Shown: positions 27,396 to 36,848, counted from the first letter of the stretch. The stretch is 64,000 nucleotides of DNA from DASZBX01 sp035943635 (GCA_035943635.1 DASZBX010000148.1:310001-374000); one strand, 5' to 3'. Notes: generated by a model not told the origin, from the letters alone. Program-made: numbers and translations.

Positions 27396-28915
27396 CCGCG
27401 GAACGGTTCGAACGCCGCCGCTCGTTCCTGCTCGGCAAGGCCAAGCCCAACGCCATCGTCGGGCGCAACCGGGAGACCGGGGAGCTGGCCGTGCTGGTGT
27501 TCGGCGGCGTGGTCGCGGTGATGGCCGGGTTCATCATCCCGACCCTGCCGCTGAAGCTGCTGTGCATCATCGGGCTGCCCGCGGCCGCGGCCGCGATCGT
27601 CTTCCTGCCCTACCGCCACCGCACGGTCTACCGCTGGTTCGAGATCGACCGCTCCTACCGCCGGCTGCGCCGCTCCGGGACCGGGCACTACGCCTCGGCC
27701 GCGGTCCGGGCCGGCACCGGCCTGAACGGCGAGGAGCTGCCGGTGCCGCCCCCGCCCGGGGTCGGCCACCTGCGCTGGCTGACCGCCAACTTCGGCCCGG
27801 ACAAGCTCGCCGTGCTGCTGCACCTGGACCGCAGCATGGTCACCTGCACGCTGGAGATCGAGGGCCCGGGCGTCGGCTCCCGGGACTCCGAGGACCAGGA
27901 GGCCCTGGTCGACCGGTTCGGCACCCTGCTCCAGCACGTGGCCAACGGCGACGGTTTCGTCACCCGGCTGCAGATCCTGGCCCGGACCCTGCCGGCCGAC
28001 CCGGACGCGCACGCCAAGGACGTGGCCAAGCGGGGCAACCCGGAGGCCGCGCAGTGGCTGCGCGACTCCTACGACCAGCTGCTGTCCACGGTCTCCACCT
28101 CCAGCGAGCAGCACCGGGCGTACCTGACCGCGTGCATGCCCTACACCCGGGAGCTGGCCGCCGAGGCCAAGGTGATGGCCGGGGGCGCGGGCGCCGACCA
28201 CGGGGTCAAGGTGATCATGGTGCGCGAGCTGACCGACATCTGCGCCCGGCTGGCCGACGCCGACATCAAGGTCCGCCAGCCGCTGGGCGTGTCCGCGATG
28301 GCCTCGCTGATCCACTCCATGTACGACCCGGAGCACCCGATAGACCACATCGAGGCGATGTCGGCCCGCGGGGCCTGGCCGGCCGAGTTCGACGCCGCCA
28401 GCCCGTTGTTCCTGCGCTCCAAGACCCGCGAGTCGGTCACCTCGGACCCCTGGTTCCACGCCACCGCCTGGATCCGGGAGTGGCCGCTGACCCCGGTCTC
28501 GGTCAACTTCCTGGCCCCGCTGCTGGTGCACACCCCGGACGTGATCCGCACTCTGGCGGTCACCATGGACCTGGAGCCGACCGAGGTGGCGATCGAGCGG
28601 ATGCTGACCGAGCGGGTGAACGTGGACGCGGAGAACTCCCGGGCGGCCCGGATGGGCCGGGTCGACGACCCGCGCGAACGGGCCCACTCCTCCCGGGTGG
28701 ACCTGCGCGGCGAGGACCTCGCGGCCGGCGCCTCGGGGGTCAACCTGGTCGGCTACCTGACCGTCTCGGCCCGCTCGCCGGAGGCCCTGGCCCGGGACAA
28801 GCGCACCATGCGGGCCTCGGCCGGCAAGTCCTTCCTGAAACTCGAGTGGTGCGACCGCGAGCACCACCGCGCCTTCGTCAACACCCTCCCCTTCGCCACC
28901 GGAGCACGGAAGTAG
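27392..28915 (+). CDS. SCO6880-family protein (VirB3/VirB4 N-terminal-like)
   Basis: A 507-residue protein with two membrane segments at about 32-70 (PrgI/VirB3-like) and a large soluble domain. Features include YRWFEIDRSYRRL, VKVIMVRELTDIC and the C-terminal FLKLEWCDREHHRAFVNT, typical of the SCO6880 family that precedes conjugation-type ATPase genes. It lacks a Walker A. It probably corresponds to the VirB3 plus VirB4 N-terminal part, with the ATPase encoded separately just downstream. The GTG start overlaps the preceding stop. Confidence 0.8.
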   Translation: MTAERFERRRSFLLGKAKPNAIVGRNRETGELAVLVFGGVVAVMAGFIIPTLPLKLLCIIGLPAAAAAIVFLPYRHRTVYRWFEIDRSYRRLRRSGTGHYASAAVRAGTGLNGEELPVPPPPGVGHLRWLTANFGPDKLAVLLHLDRSMVTCTLEIEGPGVGSRDSEDQEALVDRFGTLLQHVANGDGFVTRLQILARTLPADPDAHAKDVAKRGNPEAAQWLRDSYDQLLSTVSTSSEQHRAYLTACMPYTRELAAEAKVMAGGAGADHGVKVIMVRELTDICARLADADIKVRQPLGVSAMASLIHSMYDPEHPIDHIEAMSARGAWPAEFDAASPLFLRSKTRESVTSDPWFHATAWIREWPLTPVSVNFLAPLLVHTPDVIRTLAVTMDLEPTEVAIERMLTERVNVDAENSRAARMGRVDDPRERAHSSRVDLRGEDLAAGASGVNLVGYLTVSARSPEALARDKRTMRASAGKSFLKLEWCDREHHRAFVNTLPFATGARK

Positions 28916-28921
28916 GACGCC

Positions 28922-30526
28922 ATGGCCCGTCAGGGATCGCTGACCGACCTGCTGATCGAGGGCTTCACCTCGGCCCTGTTCGGCAAGAAGGAGACCGTCC
29001 GGCTGCCGGTGCGCACCTCGTCCAACCAGGCCGAGGCGGTCTACCTGCCCACGGCCGCGCCGGGCCTGGGCGACTCCGGGGTGATCATCGGCCGGGAGGT
29101 GTACAGCGGGAAGGGGTACGTCTACGACCCGTTCCAGCTCTACGGCCAGCAGCTGCCGGCCCCGCACTGGCTGGTGCTGGGCGAGTCCGGCAACGGCAAG
29201 TCCTCGCTGGAGAAGACCTACGTGCTGCGACAGCTGCGGTTCAAGGACCGCCAGGTGGTGGTGCTGGACGCGCAGGGCGAGGACGGGGTGGGCGAGTGGA
29301 ACCGGATCGCCGAGGCGGTCGGGGTCACCCCGATCCGGCTGGACCCGCACCAGCGCGGCGGGATAGGGATCCGGCTCAACCCGCTGGACCCGGCGATCAC
29401 CCAGACCGGGCAGCTGGCCCTGCTGCGCACGATCGTCGAGGTGGCCCTCGGCCGCACCCTGGACGAACGCTCCGGCTACGCGCTCAAGGCGGCCCAGTCC
29501 ACGGTCCGGGCCGAGGCGGCGAAGGCCGACCGGCAGCCGATCCTGCACGACATCGTCGAGGCCCTGCGCGACCCCAAGCAGCTGGCCGCCGAGGAGATGA
29601 ACGTCACCCTGGACGAGGTGCGCGACTGGGGCCTGGACGTGGCCCTGGTGCTCGACCGGCTGGTGGACGGCGACCTGGCCGGGATGTTCGACGGGCCGAC
29701 CACCGGCGGGATCGACCTGGACTCCCCGCTGATCGTGTTCGACCTGTCCACCATCGACCGCAACTCGATCGCGATGCCGATCCTGATGGCGATCGTCGGA
29801 GTCTGGCTGGAGCACACCTGGATCAAGCCGGACCGGCGCAAGCGGATCCTGCTGGTCGAGGAGGCCTGGCACATCATCAACTCGCCCTCGGTGGCGCAGT
29901 TGTTCCAGCGGCTGCTGAAGTTCGGCCGCCGGCTGGGCCTGTCCTTCGTCGCGGTGGTGCACCACCTGTCCGACGTGGTCGACGGCGCGGCGGCCCGGGA
30001 GGCGGCGGCGATCCTGAAGATGGCGTCCACCCGCACGATCTACATGCAGAAGAGTGACGAGGCCAAGGCCACCGGGCGGGTGCTCGGGCTACCGCGCTGG
30101 GCCGTGGAGATCATTCCGACGCTGAGCCCCGGCATCGCGGTCTGGGACGTCAACGGCGACGTGCAGGTGGTCAAGCACATCGTCACCGAGATCGAACGCC
30201 CGCTGGTCTACACCGACCGGGCCATGACGGAGACCTCCGCGGAACAGCTGGCCGGCCGGATCCCGCAGGACCTGGACGACGGGCCGTCCGACGCCCGGCC
30301 GGACGGGTTCGAGGACGACCTGGACGACGACGTGCTCTACCCGCGCGGCGAGATCGGCATCGGCGCCGGCCTCGGCGTCGGAGCCGCGCCCAGATCCGGG
30401 CCCGCGCCCGGCAACCGGGCCGGCGGTGCGGGCGGCGTGTCGAACGGCTCCGAGGATTCGGACATAGCGGCCGTCGCGGCGGCGATCTTCGGCCCGCGGG
30501 CGAACATGCCCAGCCATCAGGGCTGA
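28922..30526 (+). CDS. VirB4/TraC-like ATPase
   Basis: A 534-residue ATPase. Walker A GESGNGKSS is at about 87-95, VVVLDAQGEDG follows, and Walker B ILLVEEAWHI lies near 305. The downstream RLGLSFVAVVHHLSD and ASTRTIYMQK segments are typical of VirB4-type hexameric motors. The C-terminal 90 residues are acidic and Gly-rich. It starts six bases after the SCO6880-family gene and completes the operon. It is predicted to energise transport or assembly at the membrane. The nearest described relatives that I recall are the ATP/GTP-binding proteins of the cmd cluster affecting Streptomyces differentiation. Confidence 0.88.
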   Translation: MARQGSLTDLLIEGFTSALFGKKETVRLPVRTSSNQAEAVYLPTAAPGLGDSGVIIGREVYSGKGYVYDPFQLYGQQLPAPHWLVLGESGNGKSSLEKTYVLRQLRFKDRQVVVLDAQGEDGVGEWNRIAEAVGVTPIRLDPHQRGGIGIRLNPLDPAITQTGQLALLRTIVEVALGRTLDERSGYALKAAQSTVRAEAAKADRQPILHDIVEALRDPKQLAAEEMNVTLDEVRDWGLDVALVLDRLVDGDLAGMFDGPTTGGIDLDSPLIVFDLSTIDRNSIAMPILMAIVGVWLEHTWIKPDRRKRILLVEEAWHIINSPSVAQLFQRLLKFGRRLGLSFVAVVHHLSDVVDGAAAREAAAILKMASTRTIYMQKSDEAKATGRVLGLPRWAVEIIPTLSPGIAVWDVNGDVQVVKHIVTEIERPLVYTDRAMTETSAEQLAGRIPQDLDDGPSDARPDGFEDDLDDDVLYPRGEIGIGAGLGVGAAPRSGPAPGNRAGGAGGVSNGSEDSDIAAVAAAIFGPRANMPSHQG

Positions 30527-30735
30527 GCGTCCTGCCCCGGCCGCCGGGAACACGGCCAGGTCGAGCCGCACAGGCAGTAGTCCGGGCCGTCGGTGATCGC
30601 CACGAGACCGTGTACCGAATACTCGGCGGTCGCCGTCGCGGTTCCGGACACCGGAGCCGCGGTTGGCACGGTCGCGGCTGCGCTATTGGTGTCCCGGGGT
30701 GCCGAGTCTGCTGTGCGCTGAGCGTTCCTCGCCAT
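30517..30735 (-). CDS. Small Cys-containing protein
   Basis: A 72-residue protein. The first 35 residues are Ala/Thr-rich, and the C-terminal part reads DGPDYCLCGSTWPCSRRP, a CxC...C cluster that could bind metal. GGAG lies six bases before ATG 30735, supporting translation. Its end overlaps the end of the ATPase gene on the other strand by ten bases. Function unknown. Confidence 0.55.
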   Translation of the reverse strand: MARNAQRTADSAPRDTNSAAATVPTAAPVSGTATATAEYSVHGLVAITDGPDYCLCGSTWPCSRRPGQDAQP

Positions 30736-30884
30736 GGTGGACTCCTGGCAGGTGAGTGACGGCAGATGCCTTCACTGCTCCCTAACGACGCGCCACACGT
30801 CCAGTCACGGTGTCTCCGGCGCTCCGGCTGTCAATCACACCATCTGACTACACACTGCACCGTCGCGCCACGACCCGGGCGGCC

Positions 30885-31871
30885 TCAGCTGCGCAGCCGG
30901 TCCACCGAGACCAGCGCGGGCGGCTGCCGCGGGTCGCTGGGCCGGGTGAAGTGCAGCACCCAGGCGCTGCCGGTGCTCAACCGCCCGGTCCGCAGCCGCT
31001 CGTACTCCCGGTCCGACCCGGCCCGGCCGCTGACCGACGGCCGGTGCAGCGTGGTCGGGTCCGGCTTGGCCGTGGGGGAGGGCAGCACCGAGAGCAGCAA
31101 TTCCTCCAGCATCGGCTTGTGCGAGCAGAGCACGGCCGGCTCGGCCAGGCCCACCAGTTCGCGCAGCCAGTTGGCCGCCACCTGCGGGTCCGCGCCCTCG
31201 GTCAGCGCCGGCACGATCGCGACCGACTTGTCCTGGCCCTCGGCGTACGGACGGACCGTGTCGATACAGCGCACCGCCGACGACGAGTACGGATTCAACG
31301 GCATGTGCGTGTCCAACAATGAGGCGATCGTGCGCGCCTGCTCGACCCCGCGCTCGGCCAGCGGCCGCAACCGGTCCTCCGGGTAGCGCCCGGACCGCCG
31401 CTCGGCCGTCGCGTGGCACAGCAGCAGGATCGGCACGGTCTCGGCCGGCATGGCCAGGAAGGCGTCGAGCACGGTCACGTCCATCCACCGGGTCAACTGC
31501 CGCCGCGCCTCCATCGGGCCGAGCCAGATCAGCTCGTCCACCTCGTCGTTCGGCGCGAAGCAGGCGTCCTCCTCCTTGTCCGAACGGGCCCGCGCGGCCC
31601 AGTAGCGCACCTGCTTGGGCCGGCCGCTGACCGCGTAGGTGATGGTCGGCAGCCGGCGGCTGAGCGCCACCTGGTACCCGGTCTCCTCGGCCACCTCGCG
31701 GATCGCGGCCAGCTGCACGTGCTCCTCCGGCTCGACCTTCCCCTTCGGGAAGGACCAGTCGTCGTAGCGCGGCCGGTGGATCAGACCGACCTCCGGCCCG
31801 TCCGGTCCCGGCCGCCACAACACCGCACCGGCCGCCCTGATGACTTCATCGGCGTTCCGGGGACTAGGCAT
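30885..31871 (-). CDS. mutT1: Nudix hydrolase fused to a histidine-phosphatase domain (MutT1-like)
   Basis: A 328-residue two-domain enzyme as in mycobacterial MutT1, which removes oxidised nucleotides. The Nudix box runs from G44 to Y66 with REVAEETGY matching REUXEEXGU. The phosphatase domain starts near 147. Its RHG-like motif reads LLCHATAERR, so the usual Arg before the catalytic His153 is Cys152. The gene precedes CHAD and ppk on the same strand in reverse order, a placement also known in Streptomyces. No clear ribosome site precedes ATG 31871. Confidence 0.88.
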   Translation of the reverse strand: MPSPRNADEVIRAAGAVLWRPGPDGPEVGLIHRPRYDDWSFPKGKVEPEEHVQLAAIREVAEETGYQVALSRRLPTITYAVSGRPKQVRYWAARARSDKEEDACFAPNDEVDELIWLGPMEARRQLTRWMDVTVLDAFLAMPAETVPILLLCHATAERRSGRYPEDRLRPLAERGVEQARTIASLLDTHMPLNPYSSSAVRCIDTVRPYAEGQDKSVAIVPALTEGADPQVAANWLRELVGLAEPAVLCSHKPMLEELLLSVLPSPTAKPDPTTLHRPSVSGRAGSDREYERLRTGRLSTGSAWVLHFTRPSDPRQPPALVSVDRLRS

Positions 31872-32197
31872 GGCAGGACCAGTTTCGAGTGCAGGTACGG
31901 ACGGAGAACATCAAGGGACATGGTACGTAAGCGGTGGCGACCGTGCGTCATCGACTCAGTACCTCCGGCCCCGCTCCGCCCGGTCCGTACGGCCCCGGAT
32001 CCGGTCCGCCGACACCGTTCCCGCAGACCACGACCATGCGCCCGGACCGCAGCGGCCCGGGCGCGAACGCGCGGGTTCACCGGCGCGCCCGCGGCGCGGC
32101 GGACCGGGAAAAGGGGTGTGGCGCATGTCACAGGCCACCCGTCCCCGACCCCGCCGACACCGCCCCCGTCCTCGATCTCCCAGCCCTCCGGGCCTGC
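31872..32197. other. Intergenic region without a convincing gene
   Basis: These 326 bases lie between the Nudix gene start and the CHAD gene end, both on the minus strand, so they should hold a promoter for the former and a terminator for the latter. Small open frames here overlap the Nudix gene and lack ribosome sites. One lone GTTCACC near 32082 is not repeated and is not counted as a PHO box. Confidence 0.4.
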
Positions 32198-33559
32198 TCA
32201 GCCCAGCCAGGACCGCAGTTCCGGCTCGGCCACCTGCTCCCACAAGCCGGGGAAGGCCCAACGGGCCCGGGCGATCTGGGCCCGCTGCGCGCCGAGCAGC
32301 CGGCCGAGCGCGAACGCGGTGGGGGCCACTATCCGCGGGGTCTGCGCGGCCCGGGACAGCACGGCCGAGGCCATCGCCGCGTCCTGCTGCTGCCCGAGCG
32401 CCTCGGTCAGCCGGGTCAGCTGGTCGGCGTAGCCGGCCGCGGCCGGTCCGGCCAGCGGGATGCACACCTCGGCGGCGTAACGGCCCCGCTTGGCGCTGAT
32501 CCGCAGCCGGTGCCAGAGCTCGTCCTGGGCCTGCTCGGCCGAGGCCGGACTCGGCTGCTCCCCCTCGGCCGCCGGCGCCGCGGTCCCGGCCGGCTCGCCC
32601 CGGCCGCGCTCCGCGCCCCGGCCCGGCCCGGTCCCGGCCGCCTTGGCCTTCGCCGCGGCCGAGCCCGCCCTGGGCCGGACGACCGCCGGCTTGTCCGCGC
32701 CACGCCCGGTCCCCCGGTCCTCGCCCGCGCGACCGGTCGGCCGGTCGCCCGTCCGCCCGTCGGCGATCCGGCCGTCCACGCCACGCCCGTCGCCGCCGCG
32801 CGCGCCGACCGAAGACCCGCCGACCCGGGATCCCGGAATCAGCGTTGCCTCGGTCCCCGGACCCTCGACCGGCAACGCGTCCAGGTCCAGACCCTCGGAC
32901 TCGGTCTGGAAGCCGGACCCGGCCTCGGCCCCCCAGCCGTCCAGGTCCAGCGGATCGATCCGGGGCAGCCGGCGCACCCGGCGCTCCATCGCCTCGAAGG
33001 ACTCGCGCACCAGCGGATACAGCGCCTGCCCGGCCGGCTCGCGGCCGGCTGGCCGGCCCGGCAGCGCGGCCGGGGCCAGGGCGATCTGGTCGGCCAGGGC
33101 GTGGAAGCCGGGGCCGGCCAGCACGGCCAGGGTCGACTCGCGGGCCGCGGTCGCCTCGCGCTGGAGCATCCGGTCCACCAGGTTGCGGGCCCGGACCACC
33201 CCGGAGTCCTGGTCGCCGAGCGCGTCGAACCCGGCCAGCAGGCGGCGGCGGACCACCTCCACGTCCCGCTCCGGGCCGACCGCGGAGGTGAACCGGGCCA
33301 GCCGCTCGGCCAGCTCGTCGGCCCATTCCTCGTCCAGCAGCGGCCGGAAGGTGCGCAGCATCGACCTGGCCCGGCGGCTGGCCACCCGGATCCGGTGCGC
33401 CGCCTCCGGGTGCCCCTGGCGCAGCCGGGGCAGCTGGGCCAGGAAGGCCGTGCTCTGCGCCGCCAGGTAACCGCGCAGCACCTCGACGGCCGGCGGCCCG
33501 GCCGCCTCCGATCGAGCCGCCGTGCGGGCGCCCGCCACAGTCTCCACCTTTGTTCCCAC
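32198..33559 (-). CDS. CHAD-domain protein with a long internal insertion
   Basis: A 453-residue protein of the CHAD family, whose members bind polyphosphate through conserved His and basic residues. The N-terminal half holds AAHRIRVASRRARSMLRTF (54-72). The C-terminal half holds ELWHRLRISAKRGRYAAEV (347-365) and LGQQQDAAM. Between about 205 and 343 lies an Arg/Gly/Ala-rich, probably disordered insert. It lies 41 bases downstream of ppk on the same strand, which suits a polyphosphate-binding role. The GTG at 33559 is preceded by GGAGCGG; other starts are possible. Confidence 0.85.
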   Translation of the reverse strand: MGTKVETVAGARTAARSEAAGPPAVEVLRGYLAAQSTAFLAQLPRLRQGHPEAAHRIRVASRRARSMLRTFRPLLDEEWADELAERLARFTSAVGPERDVEVVRRRLLAGFDALGDQDSGVVRARNLVDRMLQREATAARESTLAVLAGPGFHALADQIALAPAALPGRPAGREPAGQALYPLVRESFEAMERRVRRLPRIDPLDLDGWGAEAGSGFQTESEGLDLDALPVEGPGTEATLIPGSRVGGSSVGARGGDGRGVDGRIADGRTGDRPTGRAGEDRGTGRGADKPAVVRPRAGSAAAKAKAAGTGPGRGAERGRGEPAGTAAPAAEGEQPSPASAEQAQDELWHRLRISAKRGRYAAEVCIPLAGPAAAGYADQLTRLTEALGQQQDAAMASAVLSRAAQTPRIVAPTAFALGRLLGAQRAQIARARWAFPGLWEQVAEPELRSWLG

Positions 33560-33600
33560 CCCGCTCCAGAGCAACGAGCCGGGCCGATCGGCCCGAACGG

Positions 33601-35769
33601 TCAGCCGAGCCTTGCCCGCCGGGAGCTCTGGCTCCGGTTGCGCGTCTCGATCAACGTCTCCTGCACATCGCGCAGCGCGGCGCCGCCCGGCCCGGTCCGC
33701 CGGGTCCACTCCCCGTCCGGACCCAGCTCCCACCCGGCCGCGTCCTCGTCGAAGGCCATGTCCACCAGGGAGGTCAGCTTGCGCAGCCGGACCGGGTCGG
33801 TGATCCGGACCAGGGCCTCGACCCGGCGGTCGAGGTTGCGGTGCATCATGTCGGCCGAGCCGATCCAGCCCTCGTACAGGTTCTCCGCGCTGCGGTCGGC
33901 CGCGGCCCGGGCGGCCGGGGAGTCGGCGGCGTCGTCGCCGAACACGAACACCCGGGAGTGCTCCAGGAAGCGGCCGAGCACCGAGCGGACCCGGATGTTC
34001 TCGGACAGGCCGGGCACGCCCGGGCGCAGCGCGCACATGCCGCGGACCAGGATGTCCACCGGCACGCCGGCCTGGCCGGCCCCGTACAGCGCGTCGATGA
34101 CCGCCTCGTCGACCAGGGAGTTCATCTTCAACCTGATCCGGGCGGTCTTGGCCACGGCCCGCCGCTTGCTCTCCCGCTTGTCCCGCTCGCGCTCGATCCG
34201 CTCGATCACCGCGTCCCGCAGCCCGTTCGGGGCGGTCAGCAGGCGCCGGTAGGTGGTCATCCGGGAGTACCCGGAGAGCCGGTTGAACAGGTGGGTCAGG
34301 TCCTCGCCGACGTCCGGGTCGCAGGTCAGCAGACCCAGGTCCTCGTAGGCGCGGGCGGTCTTCGGGTTGTAGTTGCCCGTGCCGATGTGCGCGTACCGAC
34401 GCAGCCGGGTCCCCTCCTGGCGCACCACAAGCGACAGCTTGCAGTGCGTCTTGAGGCCCATCAGGCCGTAGACGACGTGGCACCCGGCCTGCTCCAGCTT
34501 GCGCGCCCAGACGATGTTCGCGTGCTCGTCGAACCGGGCCGTGATCTCCACCAGGACGAGCACCTCCTTGCCCGCCTCGGCCGCGTCGATCAGCGCATCC
34601 ACGATGGGGGAGTCGCCGCTGGTCCGGTACAGGGTCTGCTTGATCGCGCGCACGTCCGGGTCGGCCGCGGCCTGCTCCAGGAAACGCTGGACCGAGGTGG
34701 TGAACGAGTCGTACGGGTGGTGCAGCAGGATGTCGTGCTGGCGCATCGCGGCGAACACGTCGATCCCGGCGGCCGACTCGAAGTCGGCCAGGCCCTCGTG
34801 CAGCGCGGTGGCGAAGGGGGCGAACTTCAGTTCCGGCCGGTCCTCGGCCGAGATCGCCATCAGCCCGGTCAGGTCCAGCGGCGGCGGCAGCCGGAACACC
34901 TCCGCGTCGCTCACCCCGAGCTCGCGCACCAGCAGGTCCAGTACCTGCAAGTCGATCGTGTCCTCGACCTCCAGCCGGACCGGCGGGCCGAACCGGCGGC
35001 GCATCAACTCGCGCTCCAGCGTCTCCAGCAGGTTCTGCGACTCGTCGCCCTCGACCTCCACCTCCACGTCCTCGTTCCGGGTCACCCGGAACGCGTGATG
35101 GCCGAGCACCTCCATCCCGGTGAACAGGTGCTGCAGGTGGGCCGCGATCAGCTCCTCCAGCGGCAGGAAGCGGTTGTCGCCGATCCGGACGAACCTGGGC
35201 AGGCCCGGCGGCACCTTCACCCGCGCGAAGTGCTCGTTGCCGGACACCGGGTTGCGCACGATGACGGCCAGGTTCAGCGAGAGCCCGGAGATGTACGGGA
35301 ACGGGTGCGCCGGGTCGACCGCCAGCGGCGTGAGCACCGGGAAGATCTGCTCGCGGAACAGCCCGTACATCTCGTCCTGCTGCACGCCGTCGAGCTCGGA
35401 CCAGCGCAGGATCTCGATCCCGACCGCGGCCAGCTCCGGGCGCAGGGTGTCCTGGAAACCGGTCGCGTGCCGGAGCATCTGCTCCTTGCTCAGCGACCAG
35501 ATCCGCTGGATCACCTCCCGCGGGGTGATCCCGGAGACCGTGGTGCCGGTCGCCCCGGCCGCGATCCGGCGCTTGAGCCCGGCCACCCGGACCATGAAGA
35601 ACTCGTCCAGGTTGGAGGCCACGATCGCGCTGTACTTGGCCCGTTCCAGCAGCGGGATGTCCTTGTCCTCGGCCAGCTCCAGGACCCGGTTGTTGAACTG
35701 CAGCCAGGACGTCTCCCGGTCGAGGTACCGGGCGGGCTCGGCCGGGGCCGGGTCGTAGGGGGCTGCCAT
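33601..35769 (-). CDS. ppk: Polyphosphate kinase 1
   Basis: A 722-residue Ppk1 of full length. The N-terminal helical domain opens with YLDRETSWLQFNNRVLELA. The head domain carries VNPAHPFPYIS-type sequence. The catalytic domains contain TLYRTSGDSPIV, EITARFDEHANI, the HCKLSLVVR segment, and RRYAHIGTGNYNPKTARAY with the second conserved His. It makes polyphosphate reversibly from ATP. The ATG at 35769 has only a weak ribosome site. The gene follows mshD by 62 bases and precedes the CHAD gene. Confidence 0.96.
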   Translation of the reverse strand: MAAPYDPAPAEPARYLDRETSWLQFNNRVLELAEDKDIPLLERAKYSAIVASNLDEFFMVRVAGLKRRIAAGATGTTVSGITPREVIQRIWSLSKEQMLRHATGFQDTLRPELAAVGIEILRWSELDGVQQDEMYGLFREQIFPVLTPLAVDPAHPFPYISGLSLNLAVIVRNPVSGNEHFARVKVPPGLPRFVRIGDNRFLPLEELIAAHLQHLFTGMEVLGHHAFRVTRNEDVEVEVEGDESQNLLETLERELMRRRFGPPVRLEVEDTIDLQVLDLLVRELGVSDAEVFRLPPPLDLTGLMAISAEDRPELKFAPFATALHEGLADFESAAGIDVFAAMRQHDILLHHPYDSFTTSVQRFLEQAAADPDVRAIKQTLYRTSGDSPIVDALIDAAEAGKEVLVLVEITARFDEHANIVWARKLEQAGCHVVYGLMGLKTHCKLSLVVRQEGTRLRRYAHIGTGNYNPKTARAYEDLGLLTCDPDVGEDLTHLFNRLSGYSRMTTYRRLLTAPNGLRDAVIERIERERDKRESKRRAVAKTARIRLKMNSLVDEAVIDALYGAGQAGVPVDILVRGMCALRPGVPGLSENIRVRSVLGRFLEHSRVFVFGDDAADSPAARAAADRSAENLYEGWIGSADMMHRNLDRRVEALVRITDPVRLRKLTSLVDMAFDEDAAGWELGPDGEWTRRTGPGGAALRDVQETLIETRNRSQSSRRARLG

Positions 35770-35831
35770 GATCCAACTTTCACACGAGGAGATGAACGGC
35801 GGGTAGCCGCAGGGCGGCGGTCAAGTGCCGC

Positions 35832-36770
35832 CTATCCGAAGGGCTTCGCATACATGATGTCCGACGACTCGAGCTGAAAACCGAGTGCCGCGTACAGCTG
35901 TACTGCGGGCGTGTTGTCCGCGTCCACGTAGAGCACGATCCGGCCGAGCCCGCCATCCGCCAGATGGTTGACGCCGATCGTGGTCAGCAGCCTGCCATAG
36001 CCGTGACCCTGCGCGTCCGGGTCGACCCCGACCACGTACACCTCGCCGACCGGCTCCGGACCGTACTCCCCGGCCGGGTGGACCTTGGTCCAGTGGAACC
36101 CGGCCAGCCGGCCGTCCGCGACGAGCAGGAAGAACCCGGCCGGGTCGAACCAGGGTTCGGCGATCCGCTCGGCCAGCTCGGCCGCCGTCCACGAGCCCTG
36201 CTCCGGGTGGTGGCTGAACGCCCGGGCGTTGAGCGCGAGCCAGGCCTGCTCGTCCGCGCCGGGCCGGAACGTGCGCACCTGCGCCCCCTCGGGCAGCGTC
36301 GGCGCGGGCCGGGCCGCGGAACCCACGGACAGGCCCATCAGGCGCAGTTCCCGGACCGCCTGGTAGCCGAGCCCGGCGGCCAGCTTCCGGGCCGCCGGGT
36401 GGTCGCCGTGGGCCCAGAACTCCAGCGGCCGGTCCGGCTGCTCGGCCGCCGCCGCGGTCAGCTCGGCGGCCAGCCGCGCGCCGAGCCCCCGGTGCCGCTC
36501 GACGGGGGCGACCACGAGTTCGGCGGTCCGGGAGCCCGCCTCGGCCGGCGGGCCCGCGTACGCGTAGCCGGCCAGGTCGCCCGCACCGGTCCGGGCCACC
36601 AGGAAGTCGGCGCCGGGGCGCCCGTGCGCGAGGGCCAGGTGGGCGTCCTCGGACACCGGGCCGATCCGGTCGGCCTCGGCCGCGGCCCGGATCAGGTCCC
36701 GGGCGGCCGTCCGGTCCGCGGGGGGAAGTTCGTCGCGGTACCGGGCGCTGGAGTATTCGTTGTGAGCCAC
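35832..36770 (-). CDS. mshD: Mycothiol synthase MshD
   Basis: A 312-residue protein made of two tandem GNAT domains. The first has ELVVAPVERHRGLGARLAAE, and the second has the complete acetyl-CoA motif VVGVDPDAQGHGYGRLL. EFWAHGDHPAARKLA and the ending DIMYAKPF are typical of MshD. It acetylates the cysteinyl precursor in the last step of mycothiol synthesis, the main thiol of actinobacteria. It starts with GTG at 36770. Confidence 0.94.
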   Translation of the reverse strand: MAHNEYSSARYRDELPPADRTAARDLIRAAAEADRIGPVSEDAHLALAHGRPGADFLVARTGAGDLAGYAYAGPPAEAGSRTAELVVAPVERHRGLGARLAAELTAAAAEQPDRPLEFWAHGDHPAARKLAAGLGYQAVRELRLMGLSVGSAARPAPTLPEGAQVRTFRPGADEQAWLALNARAFSHHPEQGSWTAAELAERIAEPWFDPAGFFLLVADGRLAGFHWTKVHPAGEYGPEPVGEVYVVGVDPDAQGHGYGRLLTTIGVNHLADGGLGRIVLYVDADNTPAVQLYAALGFQLESSDIMYAKPFG

Positions 36771-36848
36771 CCCGCCAGCCTACGGCCGGGTCCGGCGCCG
36801 CGGCAGGCCCGAAGATCCGCCGGAGTATGCGACGCCGCATACGGCAAA

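Noticed and set aside
35791..35797. GTTCATC before ppk as a PHO box
   Set aside because: Only one unit is present without an 11-base repeat.
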